A stretch of DNA of 64,000 nucleotides, from NCBI GenBank assembly GCA_018061945.1, contig JAGOTD010000004.1, forward strand, positions 54,185-118,184. Reading direction: 5' to 3'. Source of the DNA: Candidatus Peribacteraceae bacterium (GTDB lineage Bacteria; Patescibacteriota; Gracilibacteria; Peribacterales; Peribacteraceae). Positions 44,601-52,119 of this stretch are shown one piece after another. The position numbers and the translations under genes are program-made. The notes beneath the pieces were generated by a model. It was not told where the DNA came from and ran no database searches. It was given only the letters and a program-made list of their open reading frames with translations. Position 1 is the first letter of the stretch. The number at the start of each line of letters is the position of its first letter.

Positions 44601-46133
44601 GTTTTCCGTATCGTCTCTAGTAGTCCAACAGGGCCGATCTATCTTGCCGGTAATTTTACCAGTATCAGTGGGCAGTCCGTGAAAAATCTTGTGAAAGTGA
44701 CTCCTAGTGGCACACTTGATCCGTGGGATCCTGCCGTCGGCCACGATATGAATTGGTATGCCGGAAGTCCCAATGACAATCCAGAAGTGCGCGATATTAT
44801 TCTCAACGGTACTACGCTGTATGTAGCCGGTAACTTTGCGCAAATTGGCGGCCAGACCCGCTCTGGCCTCGCTGCATTCGATACTACAACCAATGCGCTT
44901 TTAAGCTGGAATCCGGCTCCTAATTACGTTGTGACTAAAATGGCTTTGAATGGATCACATCTCTACATTGCAGGGCTTTTCACCCAGGTAAGTTCCTCGT
45001 CCCGTCCCGGCTTTGCCGATATCGATCCTACGAGCGGAGCCGTGAAAACCTGGAACCCTGATGCGGCGCCCCGCGGATTGCAGTCGAATCAGTATTCTTT
45101 TGAGCAAATTCCTCTTGTTGAATTCAATGGTACCAGCGTGTTTATGAGCGGACACTTTACCACTGTGCGTCCGCAGTCGAGACACTATCTTGCGGCATTC
45201 GATACTACGACGAAGACACTCTTGCCATGGAATCCGGGTTCCATCTTTATTTATCAAGGGGGATCGACTACTGCAGTGTATGCATTAACTGCACATGGAA
45301 GTAAGGTCTACGCTGGCGTTGGCCTCAATGGGCTCTACGCCTTCGATGCCATAAGCGGCGCACGCATTGTCAGCTGGAATCCGCCTATACCCAATTCGTA
45401 TGTTACTTCTCTTGTGACCGATGGTACAACGGTGTATGCAGGTGGGTACTTTACTAGTGTAGCTGGGGGAGTGAGCTATCCGCGTAATCTTGCCGCATCT
45501 TTTAGTGCAAGTAATGGGACTGTTACATCTTGGAACCCCAATGTGTTTGGATATGCAGTCAGTAGTCTGCATCTCTATGGAGGCACGACCGTGTATATCG
45601 GTGGTCAGTTTACCAAGGTGGGTGGCCAAAACCATACTGGCATTGCAGCGGTAGATGCGACAACCGGTGTCGTGTCATCCTGGAATCCGCAAGTGGCCAT
45701 TCGACCACAAACGCTGTATGGCAACCTCGCTATTGGTAATCAGAGTGTCATTGTGAAAGGTTCTTCGCTTATCACCGGAGGGAATTTCCTCTCGGTTGGG
45801 GGCCAGTCTCGCAAGCACGTCGCATCCATGAATATTCTCACCGGATTAGTCGATGCATTCTTTGCGCCAGATATAAATCAACCCGATACCAATTTTAGTC
45901 CGATCCGTTCCATTTCCCTCAATGGATCGACGTTATTTATGGCCGGTTCCTTTACGACCATCAACGGTGTCTCGCGTATGAATGTCGGAGCGGTCGATAT
46001 CAATACCGGTGCCACATCTACATGGACACCGATTGCCGGTGGTTATTCTACGTATCCATACCTGATGTATGCGCAGCAGGATAATAATCTGTATATTGGC
46101 GACTTCATGCGTTTGCGTTGGCTTAAGTACTAG
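35655..46133 (+). CDS. Giant GspH-type pseudopilin with beta-propeller and FN3 exodomains
   Basis: About 3492 aa. The N-terminus is a prepilin: a leader ending CRGG, cleavage before FTLLETMIVLGLMAVAAALS with Glu at mature +5, and a GspH/FimT-like pilin domain to about residue 160. Then come a Cys-containing segment, a Ser linker, kelch-like repeats (about 250-490), a Cys-rich patch (about 500-560), a Thr/Gly linker and a long series of YIGGxF / LYVGGDF beta-propeller repeats (about 680-1370). A TolB/WD40-like segment (about 1385-1750, HDGRYITFDSKATNLV) follows, then a Golvesin-like segment, FN3 (about 1950-2040), more propeller repeats, four tandem FN3 domains (about 2400-2775, NSATITWNTNE) and final propeller repeats to the C-terminus. 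It lies between pilC and further minor pilins. A pilus-tip adhesin is inferred. A TTG at 35643 is an alternative start. Confidence 0.88.
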   Translation: MCISPDPRKRTSLPSPLSSCRGGFTLLETMIVLGLMAVAAALSVPLLGQFTNSNRHATAVQSVVQSLRNAKTFAQTGNEYVGLGIREGIQFTGGKQFWTRDRSKDQEQFVLSSNDSIQGSRYVTFQCSSGLPVNGAQTTYVVDDVTGRTTTIYIDANGGLSVQDGSGSSVVPGGIAAIRPLDPTAGGCDSDIEKPCDPDANLPPLGPECVYTCQGMSWIPQCTGSSASSVASSDASSLSSSESNPVCPAGNMYAGAPDSALADNLLYTRNGSTWESNATIDNWYLATGQVSHGPSYLTVHNNELYGADDTQVYQCTPTGWQANGPDMGGGIKFLADVNGSLVAAAQPHIMWQGQVCLGVDAKIQCGASIVGDLTSGNNVVKSMAVLNNELYVGLGDMYDDLNGDGAQVWKYDGASWSLIGEGADLDFQGSILALIAYHDELYVGGGGGFIGKYTDGVGWQNITPTPQPGEIDKFDIYNDQLYAATIGNSCLLPPPSSSASSQGNICGQPYYDCDNLLPEIGQVATCNWYSDNPFPPYDCASPSDRCSQMCVNFCYRHPSEPVCSGFFAMTRRPKNDSIADLLAVPKAFGANQSIGASSAAASVSTNGTTGTTGTSGTTGIGNCTPTTDGGVLQYSGFGNQWTKQADLGSVQRGAIAAWPSESPFADSCANPVPVPKASLSSALAATDTWVTNGPVYAMTQTGGTLYLGGQFTAVGPNTGHGVPLQTGGSSDPVATYPKVNGDVYSAISDGAGGWYIGGLFTKVGNAAHTNIAHIKSDGTVDSAWTASTDGAVRALALAGPSLYIGGEFTKVNGASRAYAAALNATGADTGFTFDIRRTVRAIAVSGGNVYIGGDFTIADGGVNANNLAVYDLAGVFQDDGGIGSSFDVGDSVYAIAFNGADRFVGAVNKFIKNTDAPVITGGSVRDFAFDSTYAYVALSLDGEAGSYATTHTLLRANAVTTLIDATWNPVPVDAVHFATQGVDSLTYDSGSSILYIGGTFLHVKNQVRRSLAALNTATDTLTSWNPKPVDTVYALSFQSGTVYAGGTFTTIGSQVAMRRGAAAIDVVSDTLLSWNPSFTQTGSYVSAIAAYGSKIYLGGEFSSDIYAQNVGSYDAVSGASDPSWTVATTANSPVNALVATPTALYVGGDFSSIGYIIAGVPSGFVSRTGLAALSLDGSSILPWDAQLNDRVTSLAAKDCTLFVGGYFTSVAGQARNYAASLHKDTAALTSWNPGFDSWVTAITTNKTDVFFGGLFNSINGQVRRGLASFGLSSGQLRSFNPSPDATVWSLAASGSLLYVGGDFSLIGNQSHPYLAALDSRTGVASNWSPAPDARVTSVVTLKNAVFAGGNFSGLDLTGYPKSFVAKIDGSQPVTTTNSSTSAASSINACKSWANDYTYHPSVSHDGRYITFDSKATNLVVESTNGVSQIYMKDVSIGTVSLISKVGSVAGNGDSTVPTMTPDGQYIVFMSSSSNLVPGSAPGINVYRYTVATGILELVNTRSNGSNADNAGKISEQSVSDDGRYIVFYSQATDLVGGANPSGTFWHAYVKDMTNGAVTHVDQSEKVTDVKISGDGKFVAFKALVTASRFDLLRWDATTLAVTRVNEAFGGGDPTAAAGVAQVNSFSISTSGRFISFKSDANNLEPSSFAGALYLRDMATATTTIASVSSSGASAGVMFGFMSADAKFVVFTTYENSTGWLYKRNLATGTTTQLTIIGNFLFDEQGMQINDDGSIVAFGNYRSFRTDALATWMGPNGTSGNYNTHTLCNSASQPVTSFDEGKCIQYAPGVRDMIDNRNVNGFSMLGLSWDNHPAGYLGYSYKAFVNQSEETSNANWCFRDVPPGNYEVRATWPAFFNAPLLSSFTVFSGSTLPVSTVTVNQKNDPQGPVLSSTKWETIGVFSVANMIRIKLSNKATPNAFPTYSGQVVADAIMLVPAAGNSSNSSAAGALAISNISITNVSPDTATVNWTTNEAATTLVDYGPTAAYGNFRPTAQPTVVSVNHTVILTGLTPGSTYHYKVTSGNLTSGTVASGDLTFNTPPIPSACTPTFNTTGATSGTWEANGDVYSIARLGNTVYVAGLFTSISGQPHNGLAALDAVTGAPRAVDFAVNGGVKGMVLSGSVLYIAGNFNQVAGQSRNCLAAISVTGVLLPWNPNAGAEVTNLRKGKNTVYAMGAFGTINGVPRLGFAAIDGISGALDGLTLSTSGGKIKDVAEADSLLYVAGDFSEITTSVDPGNPAVRDGVAAINLADSTFASWGLAIPDRDVKTILMSGATILIGGSFETVNGTARNNVAAVNASGNLQTWNPNADGPVNSIAIRNPAAYLGGCLASVNGQVMPISKVLSVDTNLGNYTGWNPKVEGGCVNTVLATNGIIYAGGLFNQVAGQAHKNLVALSAITASVDTVPPAITNVAATNITGNSATITWNTNELADSQVEYGVTTTYGNSTQLPTGLVTGHNRGLSGLTAQTTYHYRVKSRDLAGNLSVSGDYTFTTIDVTPPVISNVLATNITGNSATITWNTNEASDSQVEYGLSASYGQSTTINTLPVTAHSTALTGLQSYTTYNYRVKSKDAAGNLAVSANYTFRTADVTPPVISNVVATNITGISTIITWNTNEVADSQVDYGTTAAYGTTTPLNSSPVTSHSESITGLLNNTLYHYRVRSKDPAGNVSVSGDYTFTTLDMVAPIISNVTITAIGATTATIEWDTDKLADRQVQFGHATDYIAPGSPTTLPTSLGLHHVVNLVSLDPGSLYHFRVRSADASSNIALSADYTLTTQSLVLSELDGFGMDGAVYSTFHLGNTTYVGGDFSKIGPYTGRGISVDPTTANAVSAYPKFDHPLSAATSDGAGGWYVAVNTTGFGPLAGYLTHILANGTIDTTWAPTWSGVANTIIYDSSRSAVFVAGKGSAGLKKGLVAFDKTTGAALGHFSTLQNLPCIDLSPNVEAIVTRGTKFVASYCGRVAVIDINGAEDPAFSVLSLPAFNTVFRIVSSSPTGPIYLAGNFTSISGQSVKNLVKVTPSGTLDPWDPAVGHDMNWYAGSPNDNPEVRDIILNGTTLYVAGNFAQIGGQTRSGLAAFDTTTNALLSWNPAPNYVVTKMALNGSHLYIAGLFTQVSSSSRPGFADIDPTSGAVKTWNPDAAPRGLQSNQYSFEQIPLVEFNGTSVFMSGHFTTVRPQSRHYLAAFDTTTKTLLPWNPGSIFIYQGGSTTAVYALTAHGSKVYAGVGLNGLYAFDAISGARIVSWNPPIPNSYVTSLVTDGTTVYAGGYFTSVAGGVSYPRNLAASFSASNGTVTSWNPNVFGYAVSSLHLYGGTTVYIGGQFTKVGGQNHTGIAAVDATTGVVSSWNPQVAIRPQTLYGNLAIGNQSVIVKGSSLITGGNFLSVGGQSRKHVASMNILTGLVDAFFAPDINQPDTNFSPIRSISLNGSTLFMAGSFTTINGVSRMNVGAVDINTGATSTWTPIAGGYSTYPYLMYAQQDNNLYIGDFMRLRWLKY

Positions 46134-46282
46134 GAAGGCAGAAAGGGCATAAGGGCAGAGAGATTTTTGTTTATTTGTTCAATCACGTTCCTGCCTTTTT
46201 CTCATCGTCGCAGCATGGAAGATTTTTTTTGCAATGCTGACTGGTAGAAGACAAAGAGATTTTTGCTATGATGAGCCATAAC

Positions 46283-49200
46283 ATGCCTTTGGTGGCATCC
46301 GGATTCTCCCCCTCCTGCATGACTCCTGTCTCTTTCCCTGTTTCTTCTACGCCAAAACGTTCTTTTCTGCAGCGGCTTTCGACAAGACGACGACACGGTT
46401 ATACCGCCATCGAAATGATGATTGTCCTGGGCATTGCTGTCGTTGCAGCCGGAGTATCTGTTCCTATCTATCGCAATGCGCAGGCGGATAGTGACTTGTC
46501 GATTGCAAGCGAGCATATTGTACAAGCGTTGCGTCAGGCAAAAACATATGCACAGAGCGGTAAAAATAATACGATGTGGGGTGTGTACGTTCCAGCGGGT
46601 ACAGTTTTTGCGGGTGATGCTTTTAGCTTGCGCGACCCTGCCAAAGACGAAGTGTTTCCATTGTCCGATGCAATCGATACAACCGGTATCGATGAAATAA
46701 CGTTCAGTTCCATTGATGGATTGCCAAATCTCACGGGTCTTATTCGCGTCACTTCCTCACAAAGTGATCGGTATCGCGATATTACGGTCGATAAAAATGG
46801 TTTCATCTCGCTTGGTTCCATTGCGACTATTTCCTACGGTGATGTAGGAGGAGACACCGACACGACAACAGGGGAAACAGGCGGCACATCGACGACTGCA
46901 GGCGCGTCCAGCACAAGTGCGGGTGCGACTGCAACAACTGGTACAACTGCCACTACAGGAACAACAGCTACTACTGGTACAACAGCAACAACCGGCACCA
47001 CAGCTTCTACGGGTACCACCGGTACCACTGCCACAACGGGTACAACCGCAACAACTGGTACCACCACCACAACGGGTACCACTGGCACAACGGCTACAAA
47101 TGGTACCACCGGAACGACGACTACTACTGGCACAACTGCAACCACCGGCACCACCGCAACGACAGGGACAAACAGCTCTTCATCTTCCGCTAATCCGGAA
47201 GACGGTCCTCCATGCGAAACGCGTTTTACTCTCAACGGCAAAACGCTTGTTGGTTTGGGTACGAACGATGTCAAATTAAAGACACTCGGATCACAAATAA
47301 CCTACGGAGCCAACGGACCGGCAGTTGCCGTCCGCGTATCGGCCAGCACCGATGGTGGTATTAATTTCTCGGATTTATATAGCGGCAGCAGCGTCAATGG
47401 TGGCGAAGAGCAGACACTTCTCAATCAGCCGTCGGGAACCCCGCTGGTTCTTAAATTTAACGGCCGCTATTCCTGGGTTTTTAATCGCACGTATCGTTCC
47501 GATATCGATGATGGTCACGTTATCATGTTGCGCGATGGAGATACTCCACCCGATTATCCACCGTTTGACAATCAGCAATCGCTGGAGTCGTTTCTCAAGT
47601 CTGTGTTGGATTCAAGAGGAAAAGTGAGAATCGGCAGTAACGATGTTATCTTTTTGGTAGAGCTCGGCTCGCTCGATAACAATGCCGATTTCCAAGACGC
47701 TGTCGTCCTTGCATCGTTCATTCCCAAGCCACAATCATGCAACGCACCGTCGAAGGCACGGGTAAAAATCCGGTTTAATCGGATCGAGAATACAGGTAAT
47801 GGCAATGCCGCTCGCATGGTATACGTCGGTCCGCAGTCCGTCGCATTTACCGAAAATCAGTGGATCCCATTAGTCAATGATAGCGATCAGATCATCATTG
47901 ATGGCGGTATTGTCAAAGATGTTCCGGGAGTAGCGTTCGAGCGCGGAAACGGCTGGATACGTATTTTGAATTACAAGAGCAGTACCGCCGGTAAAGAGGT
48001 TTTGGATATCAATCCCTTGTTTAATCACGCCTATATTACCTCCACGCAAAACGGAACAGGTATCGATGTCTCGGAAAACCCACAAGATGCAGTGGTCAAC
48101 GATTCATCCGGCGGCGATGAATTCATAGCCGGACCGAATGCGAAAAGTATGGTCTTTTCCACGCGTGTAGAAGCGGAGAGCGATAGCGTCGTTCTGTACT
48201 GGCTTGAGGGCCAGCCATCGCAAGCCAGTTCATCATCCAGCACGGCGTCGAGTGCGAGCAATTCCTCCTCGTCAGCCGGAGCATCATCTTCTGTTTCGAG
48301 TCAGGCGAGTGATGCCTGCCTGGTGCCATTTACAGTACTGGATAACGGAGTTTTGAGTGTCCCTGAAAAGTCCGATGTGACACTACGCATTGCGGGATCC
48401 GAAGGAACGTATGGCGAGCGTGGTCCGCGTATCAGCGTGCGCACTCGCATCAGTTTTGACGAAGGTCAAACGTGGCAGGTGCTCTTTGGATACCGAGCGC
48501 TGCGTGGCGGGGAAATTGCGATCTTCCGCAATGTACCAGCCGGCAGCAAGATCGTGATGGAATTTGAAGGACGCTATTCATGGCTCTTTAAGAAAATTCT
48601 CCGGTCGGGCATCGGCAATCCGGCAATCCGTGTTCTGCGTGATGGTCAGGCAGTACCGCAGGTTCCAAAAATTGTGAATCGGATCATCAAAGCATTCCTT
48701 GCAAGTATAATTGATGCGGATAACGAAATGAACTTGGGCACGCGTGAGGTTGCGTACTTGGCGGAGATGGACACGCTGGATCGTACTGCTGACTATCAAG
48801 ATGCGGTAGCGCTCGTATCTATCGATAAGCCGGCCGGCACGCCTGGTTGCGGCACTGCTGTTTCCAGCTCATCTTCCAGTTCGTCTGTTTCCTCTATCAG
48901 CTCCTCCTCCAGCTCCAGCAGTGGCAACGCGGATACGGATGACGATGGTGTGATCAATGCCAATGACTTGTGTTCGGGAACAGCTATACCCGAACGTGTA
49001 CCAACACAGTATATGGGAAGCGATCGCTACGCCTTGACTGACAAGAAGCCAAAAAACGGTCTAGCAATCTACAAATACGGTACGCGCAAAGTTGTTAGCG
49101 AATATACTATCGGTGATACTCGCGGTTGTAGCTGTGAGCAGCTCCTCAACGTTATCGACGATAAAGTTATTTATCGCTTCAACGAATTTCCGACTCTCTA

Positions 49201-49297
49201 CAGCTTGCTCAAGGGCTTATTTGCTTTCTATGTCGATAACTCTCGCAAGTTCGGTTGCGGAGGTGCTATCTTGCGTATGATGGCAGACAGTGATTAA
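46283..49297 (+). CDS. Large GspH-type pseudopilin with Thr/Gly repeat stalk
   Basis: About 1004 aa. The prepilin motif is RRRHG then YTAIEMMIVLGIAVVAAGVS, with Glu at mature +5, and a GspH-like pilin domain follows (ASEHIVQALRQAKTYAQSGK, close to the equivalent part of the giant protein upstream). Residues about 215-300 form a low-complexity stalk of hexapeptides of the type ATTGTT (nt about 46921-47172). Two similar beta-rich domains of about 150 aa follow (FTLNGKTLVGLGTNDVKLKT and FTVLDNGVLSVPEKSDVTLR), separated by Ser-rich linkers, then a third short domain after a DTDDDGVINANDLC calcium-loop-like motif. The start is uncertain (46268, 46271, 46283 or 46319); a TATGAT box at 46267-46272 favours 46283 or later. 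Probable surface-exposed minor pilin or adhesin. Confidence 0.83.
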   Translation: MPLVASGFSPSCMTPVSFPVSSTPKRSFLQRLSTRRRHGYTAIEMMIVLGIAVVAAGVSVPIYRNAQADSDLSIASEHIVQALRQAKTYAQSGKNNTMWGVYVPAGTVFAGDAFSLRDPAKDEVFPLSDAIDTTGIDEITFSSIDGLPNLTGLIRVTSSQSDRYRDITVDKNGFISLGSIATISYGDVGGDTDTTTGETGGTSTTAGASSTSAGATATTGTTATTGTTATTGTTATTGTTASTGTTGTTATTGTTATTGTTTTTGTTGTTATNGTTGTTTTTGTTATTGTTATTGTNSSSSSANPEDGPPCETRFTLNGKTLVGLGTNDVKLKTLGSQITYGANGPAVAVRVSASTDGGINFSDLYSGSSVNGGEEQTLLNQPSGTPLVLKFNGRYSWVFNRTYRSDIDDGHVIMLRDGDTPPDYPPFDNQQSLESFLKSVLDSRGKVRIGSNDVIFLVELGSLDNNADFQDAVVLASFIPKPQSCNAPSKARVKIRFNRIENTGNGNAARMVYVGPQSVAFTENQWIPLVNDSDQIIIDGGIVKDVPGVAFERGNGWIRILNYKSSTAGKEVLDINPLFNHAYITSTQNGTGIDVSENPQDAVVNDSSGGDEFIAGPNAKSMVFSTRVEAESDSVVLYWLEGQPSQASSSSSTASSASNSSSSAGASSSVSSQASDACLVPFTVLDNGVLSVPEKSDVTLRIAGSEGTYGERGPRISVRTRISFDEGQTWQVLFGYRALRGGEIAIFRNVPAGSKIVMEFEGRYSWLFKKILRSGIGNPAIRVLRDGQAVPQVPKIVNRIIKAFLASIIDADNEMNLGTREVAYLAEMDTLDRTADYQDAVALVSIDKPAGTPGCGTAVSSSSSSSSVSSISSSSSSSSGNADTDDDGVINANDLCSGTAIPERVPTQYMGSDRYALTDKKPKNGLAIYKYGTRKVVSEYTIGDTRGCSCEQLLNVIDDKVIYRFNEFPTLYSLLKGLFAFYVDNSRKFGCGGAILRMMADSD
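46921..47172. repeat. In-gene 18-bp tandem repeat encoding a Thr/Gly stalk
   Basis: About fourteen degenerate 18-bp units of the type ACAACTGGTACAACTGCC encode (A/T)TTGTT hexapeptides. The third-base variation suggests it is old and not a very recent expansion. Confidence 0.9.
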
Positions 49298-49368
49298 GAG
49301 ACTTTTCTTTTCCTCTCCCTATGATTTCCTCCGTGTCTGTAGAGCATAACGTGCGTCACGGAGGAACG

Positions 49369-50928
49369 ATGCGACGGGGGAGTTTATTGCTGGAGGCGAT
49401 TGTTGCGATCGCTATTTTTGCGGTTTTTTTAGGCGGCATCGGTCTGACCTTGATGGTGGGTGAGCGCACCACGGTTGTCGGTGGTGATCGGTCGACCGCT
49501 ACTTTCATTGCTGAGCGGGCACTGGAAGGCATGCGTTCGATTGCGAATACGAACTTCACGTCGCTTGCACCGGGAACGTATGGAATTTCGGCGACATCGA
49601 CCGGCTGGACTGTCAAAGGGGAGCCTGTTGTCTATGGCAGCGGTTTTGTCTCGAAGATACAAATTGTTTCCAACGGATTGCTCTCTCCCCCGGGCTGCAA
49701 TCCTCCGGATTGTTATCAGGCGCTTTCGACTGTTGGATGGAATTTTGGAAATACTCGTTCAGGAAGCGTTGTTCTTCGCACCTACATTGCCAACTGGCAT
49801 AAAGTGACCAATTTGGGCAATTGGGCCGGAATGACACGGCTGTCGAAAACGACACGCACAGATACAGCCAATTACGGGCGTGTCGCTGTTTCTGGTAATT
49901 ATGCCTATGTTCTTGGCAGTTCTATTTCTGTTGCATCTACTCCCTCGGCTCGGTCGCGGGTGTATGCGTGGTATCAGTCTGTGCGAGACGTACTTGTGCC
50001 ACACGCCCGCGCCGCGGGTGGCGACGGTTTGTATATCTATGATATTACGAATATGAATTTGCCGGTGCGAGTTGCTCCTGGCTTTAATTTAGGTTTGAAC
50101 GTGGAGGGATATGATATCGCGATTCACGGTACCGGTGCGTATATTATTACTTCCGACGACGCCGCCGAAGTGAAAGTGATTGATATTACCAATCCGCTGT
50201 CACCAATTATTCGCGCTACCTACGACACACCGGGTAGCGGAACCGGCCGCGTTCTGGCATATGTGCAAAACGGACCTCTTGATGGAGATGTTTTGTATAT
50301 CGGCGGAACCACCGGAACGGTTGATGCTCTTTTGTTTAAAGGTAATACGAATACATTTCAACAACTTCGGTCCATTGCCGGACTCGGTGGAGCGGTGACG
50401 GGTATCAATCTCAACAGCGCCTTTGCGTACGTCTCGGTGAATGCGATTGGCCAGCAATTACAAGTACTCGATATTTTTGATCCGCAGCAAGAAATTCTCC
50501 TTACCTTTACCTACAGCGGTTTTCTGGGTAGCGGCGGGGGATCGGCAGTTGCATCTACCAACACGGGATTAATTCTTGGGCGTTTGCAAGATCTCAATGC
50601 GAATGCCTATGAAGTGAATCTCGTTCAAATCGGTGATAGCAGCGGTCCATTCCAGCCAGTGCCCATCGATGCATTTGATGTGACCGGTAATGTCCGTTCC
50701 GTTGGCGTGACGGTCGACGGACGTTACGCTTTTATCGGATCTAATAACGCAACCGGACAAATTCGAGTGGTCGATATGGGCTTGTTTTCGCGTGGCAATC
50801 AAGGCCTGTCATCGATCGTCAATACCTACAATGCAGGCGAGGCTATTGGTACAACGCTGTACGACCCCAGTAAAAACCGCATGTTTGCCACCTCCGATAC
50901 ATCGCTTTATATTTTTGCTCCCGGATGA
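49369..50928 (+). CDS. PilV/GspI-like minor pilin with LVIVD-type beta-propeller
   Basis: 519 aa from the ATG at 49369, which is preceded by a good Shine-Dalgarno (GGAGG, 49360-49364); an upstream ATG at 49321 would only lengthen the leader. The prepilin site is MRRG then SLLLEAIVAIAIFAVFLGGI, with Glu at mature +5, and IAERALEGMRSIANTNF is typical of PilV/GspI. From about residue 190 on come propeller-like repeats, with GDGLYIYDITNMNLPVRV and EVKVIDITNPLSPIIRATYD resembling LVIVD repeats. So here too a minor pilin is fused to a propeller. It overlaps the next gene by 4 bp (ATGA). Confidence 0.85.
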   Translation: MRRGSLLLEAIVAIAIFAVFLGGIGLTLMVGERTTVVGGDRSTATFIAERALEGMRSIANTNFTSLAPGTYGISATSTGWTVKGEPVVYGSGFVSKIQIVSNGLLSPPGCNPPDCYQALSTVGWNFGNTRSGSVVLRTYIANWHKVTNLGNWAGMTRLSKTTRTDTANYGRVAVSGNYAYVLGSSISVASTPSARSRVYAWYQSVRDVLVPHARAAGGDGLYIYDITNMNLPVRVAPGFNLGLNVEGYDIAIHGTGAYIITSDDAAEVKVIDITNPLSPIIRATYDTPGSGTGRVLAYVQNGPLDGDVLYIGGTTGTVDALLFKGNTNTFQQLRSIAGLGGAVTGINLNSAFAYVSVNAIGQQLQVLDIFDPQQEILLTFTYSGFLGSGGGSAVASTNTGLILGRLQDLNANAYEVNLVQIGDSSGPFQPVPIDAFDVTGNVRSVGVTVDGRYAFIGSNNATGQIRVVDMGLFSRGNQGLSSIVNTYNAGEAIGTTLYDPSKNRMFATSDTSLYIFAPG

Positions 50929-51347
50929 AGAAAGTCACCACCCGCAAAGGCTATATTCTATTGCTGACAATCCTTGTTATTGGAGTGGTGGCAACGGCGA
51001 TCGTATCGTCGCTCTTACTGCTTGGTACATCGTCCAATCGCGGCAGTTATTCGGTGCAACAATCGGCGCAGTCACTCGCTTTTTCCTATGGATGTGCGGA
51101 GTACGCGTTACTCAAACTTTACGGATCAGCAAACTATAACGGAGATGAACAGATTCAATTTCCAGAAGGTACGTGCGATATTCTGCCGATCGGTGGCGTT
51201 GCGGGTTCCAATACTAATCGCTTCATTTGTACGGAAGCCCTATCGGGCGATGCTGTGCGACGCATGGAAGTGATTGTCTCCTCGCTGCTGCCCAAAATCG
51301 ATATTTATTCTTGGCAGGAAGTGCTGTCCTTCTCCATTTGTTCATGA
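50925..51347 (+). CDS. PilX/GspK-like minor pilin
   Basis: The 140-aa protein opens KKVTTRKGYILLLTILVIGV, a short basic leader and hydrophobic helix without the usual Glu +5. QSLAFSYGCAEYALLKLYG resembles the SARALAESCAEYAL-type region of PilX. A small Cys-containing beta domain follows. Known PilX/GspK proteins sit at the pilus tip and help start assembly. It is coupled to both neighbours by ATGA overlaps (50925-50928 and 51344-51347). Confidence 0.75.
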   Translation: MKKVTTRKGYILLLTILVIGVVATAIVSSLLLLGTSSNRGSYSVQQSAQSLAFSYGCAEYALLKLYGSANYNGDEQIQFPEGTCDILPIGGVAGSNTNRFICTEALSGDAVRRMEVIVSSLLPKIDIYSWQEVLSFSICS

Positions 51348-51997
51348 AATTTTCTCGTACACGGTCGGGCTTCAGCTTGCTGGAAATGATGCTGTTTTTA
51401 GGCATCGTTTCCATGATGTCGTTTACGCTCGTGTCGGTTTTTATTTCGACGCAGGATTCGCGCATCCGTCAGCAGGGGATTGCCGCGCTCGAGCAACGTG
51501 GCGGCCAAATTCTGCAAACACTCACGCGTCGCATTCGTCGGGCGGAAACAATTCTCACGCCTCGCAGTCCTGGTACTGGTGGCATTCTTACTCTGCAAAT
51601 GGCACAGAATACTGAAAATCCGACCATCTTTTTCAATAGTGGCGCCAATTTATACATCGTCGAAAAAGATACTATTTCGCCCGTACTCAATGATCGTCTG
51701 CAAATGCTCAATCTCAAATTTACCAATATCGCCAATCAGAGCGTTCTTATTTCTTTCGACTTAGCTGTTGCGCTAGAACTCCCTGATCAAACTGTGTACA
51801 GACGTCATTTCGAAAGTGCAGTCACGCTCTTTATGCAAAATCGTTGGTTTGAAGGTGGCTGCAATCCGGCTCCGTTTAATCCGGCAACCTCTTGCTTGCC
51901 GATTCAAACGTGCGTGAATGGTATTTATTTGTGGAATTATTGTGATGTTGGCGTCTGCGCCAGATCCGACGCCATCAATAAGCAATTGCGTTGTTAA
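51344..51997 (+). CDS. PilW/GspJ-like minor pilin
   Basis: 217 aa from the ATG at 51344. The frame is open to 51227 but the overlap start is preferred, because it gives the normal leader MKFSRTRSG followed by FSLLEMMLFLGIVSMMSFTL with Glu at mature +5. QTLTRRIRRAETILTPRSPG and the beta strands that follow fit the GspJ/PilW family. The C-terminal part has four to five Cys residues (GCNPAP, TSCLPIQTC, YCDVGVC) that could form disulfides. Together with the GspH-, PilV- and PilX-like proteins upstream it makes a complete minor-pilin set. Confidence 0.8.
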   Translation: MKFSRTRSGFSLLEMMLFLGIVSMMSFTLVSVFISTQDSRIRQQGIAALEQRGGQILQTLTRRIRRAETILTPRSPGTGGILTLQMAQNTENPTIFFNSGANLYIVEKDTISPVLNDRLQMLNLKFTNIANQSVLISFDLAVALELPDQTVYRRHFESAVTLFMQNRWFEGGCNPAPFNPATSCLPIQTCVNGIYLWNYCDVGVCARSDAINKQLRC

Positions 51998-52119
51998 GCT
52001 TATAGATGTGCAATAGTCTGGAGTTCTAGCCAGCCTGTTGGTACACTAGTTTTCATCCTCGTTGCGGATTTTCTTTCGTACCATCCTTCCCTCTTCTCTT
52101 TCCCTTCCCTTCCCCCTGT

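Noticed and set aside
46834..47274. Minus-strand frame of 146 codons rich in Val-Pro
   Set aside because: It is the antisense shadow of the Thr/Gly repeat in the pseudopilin gene and keeps its openness only because of the repeat.
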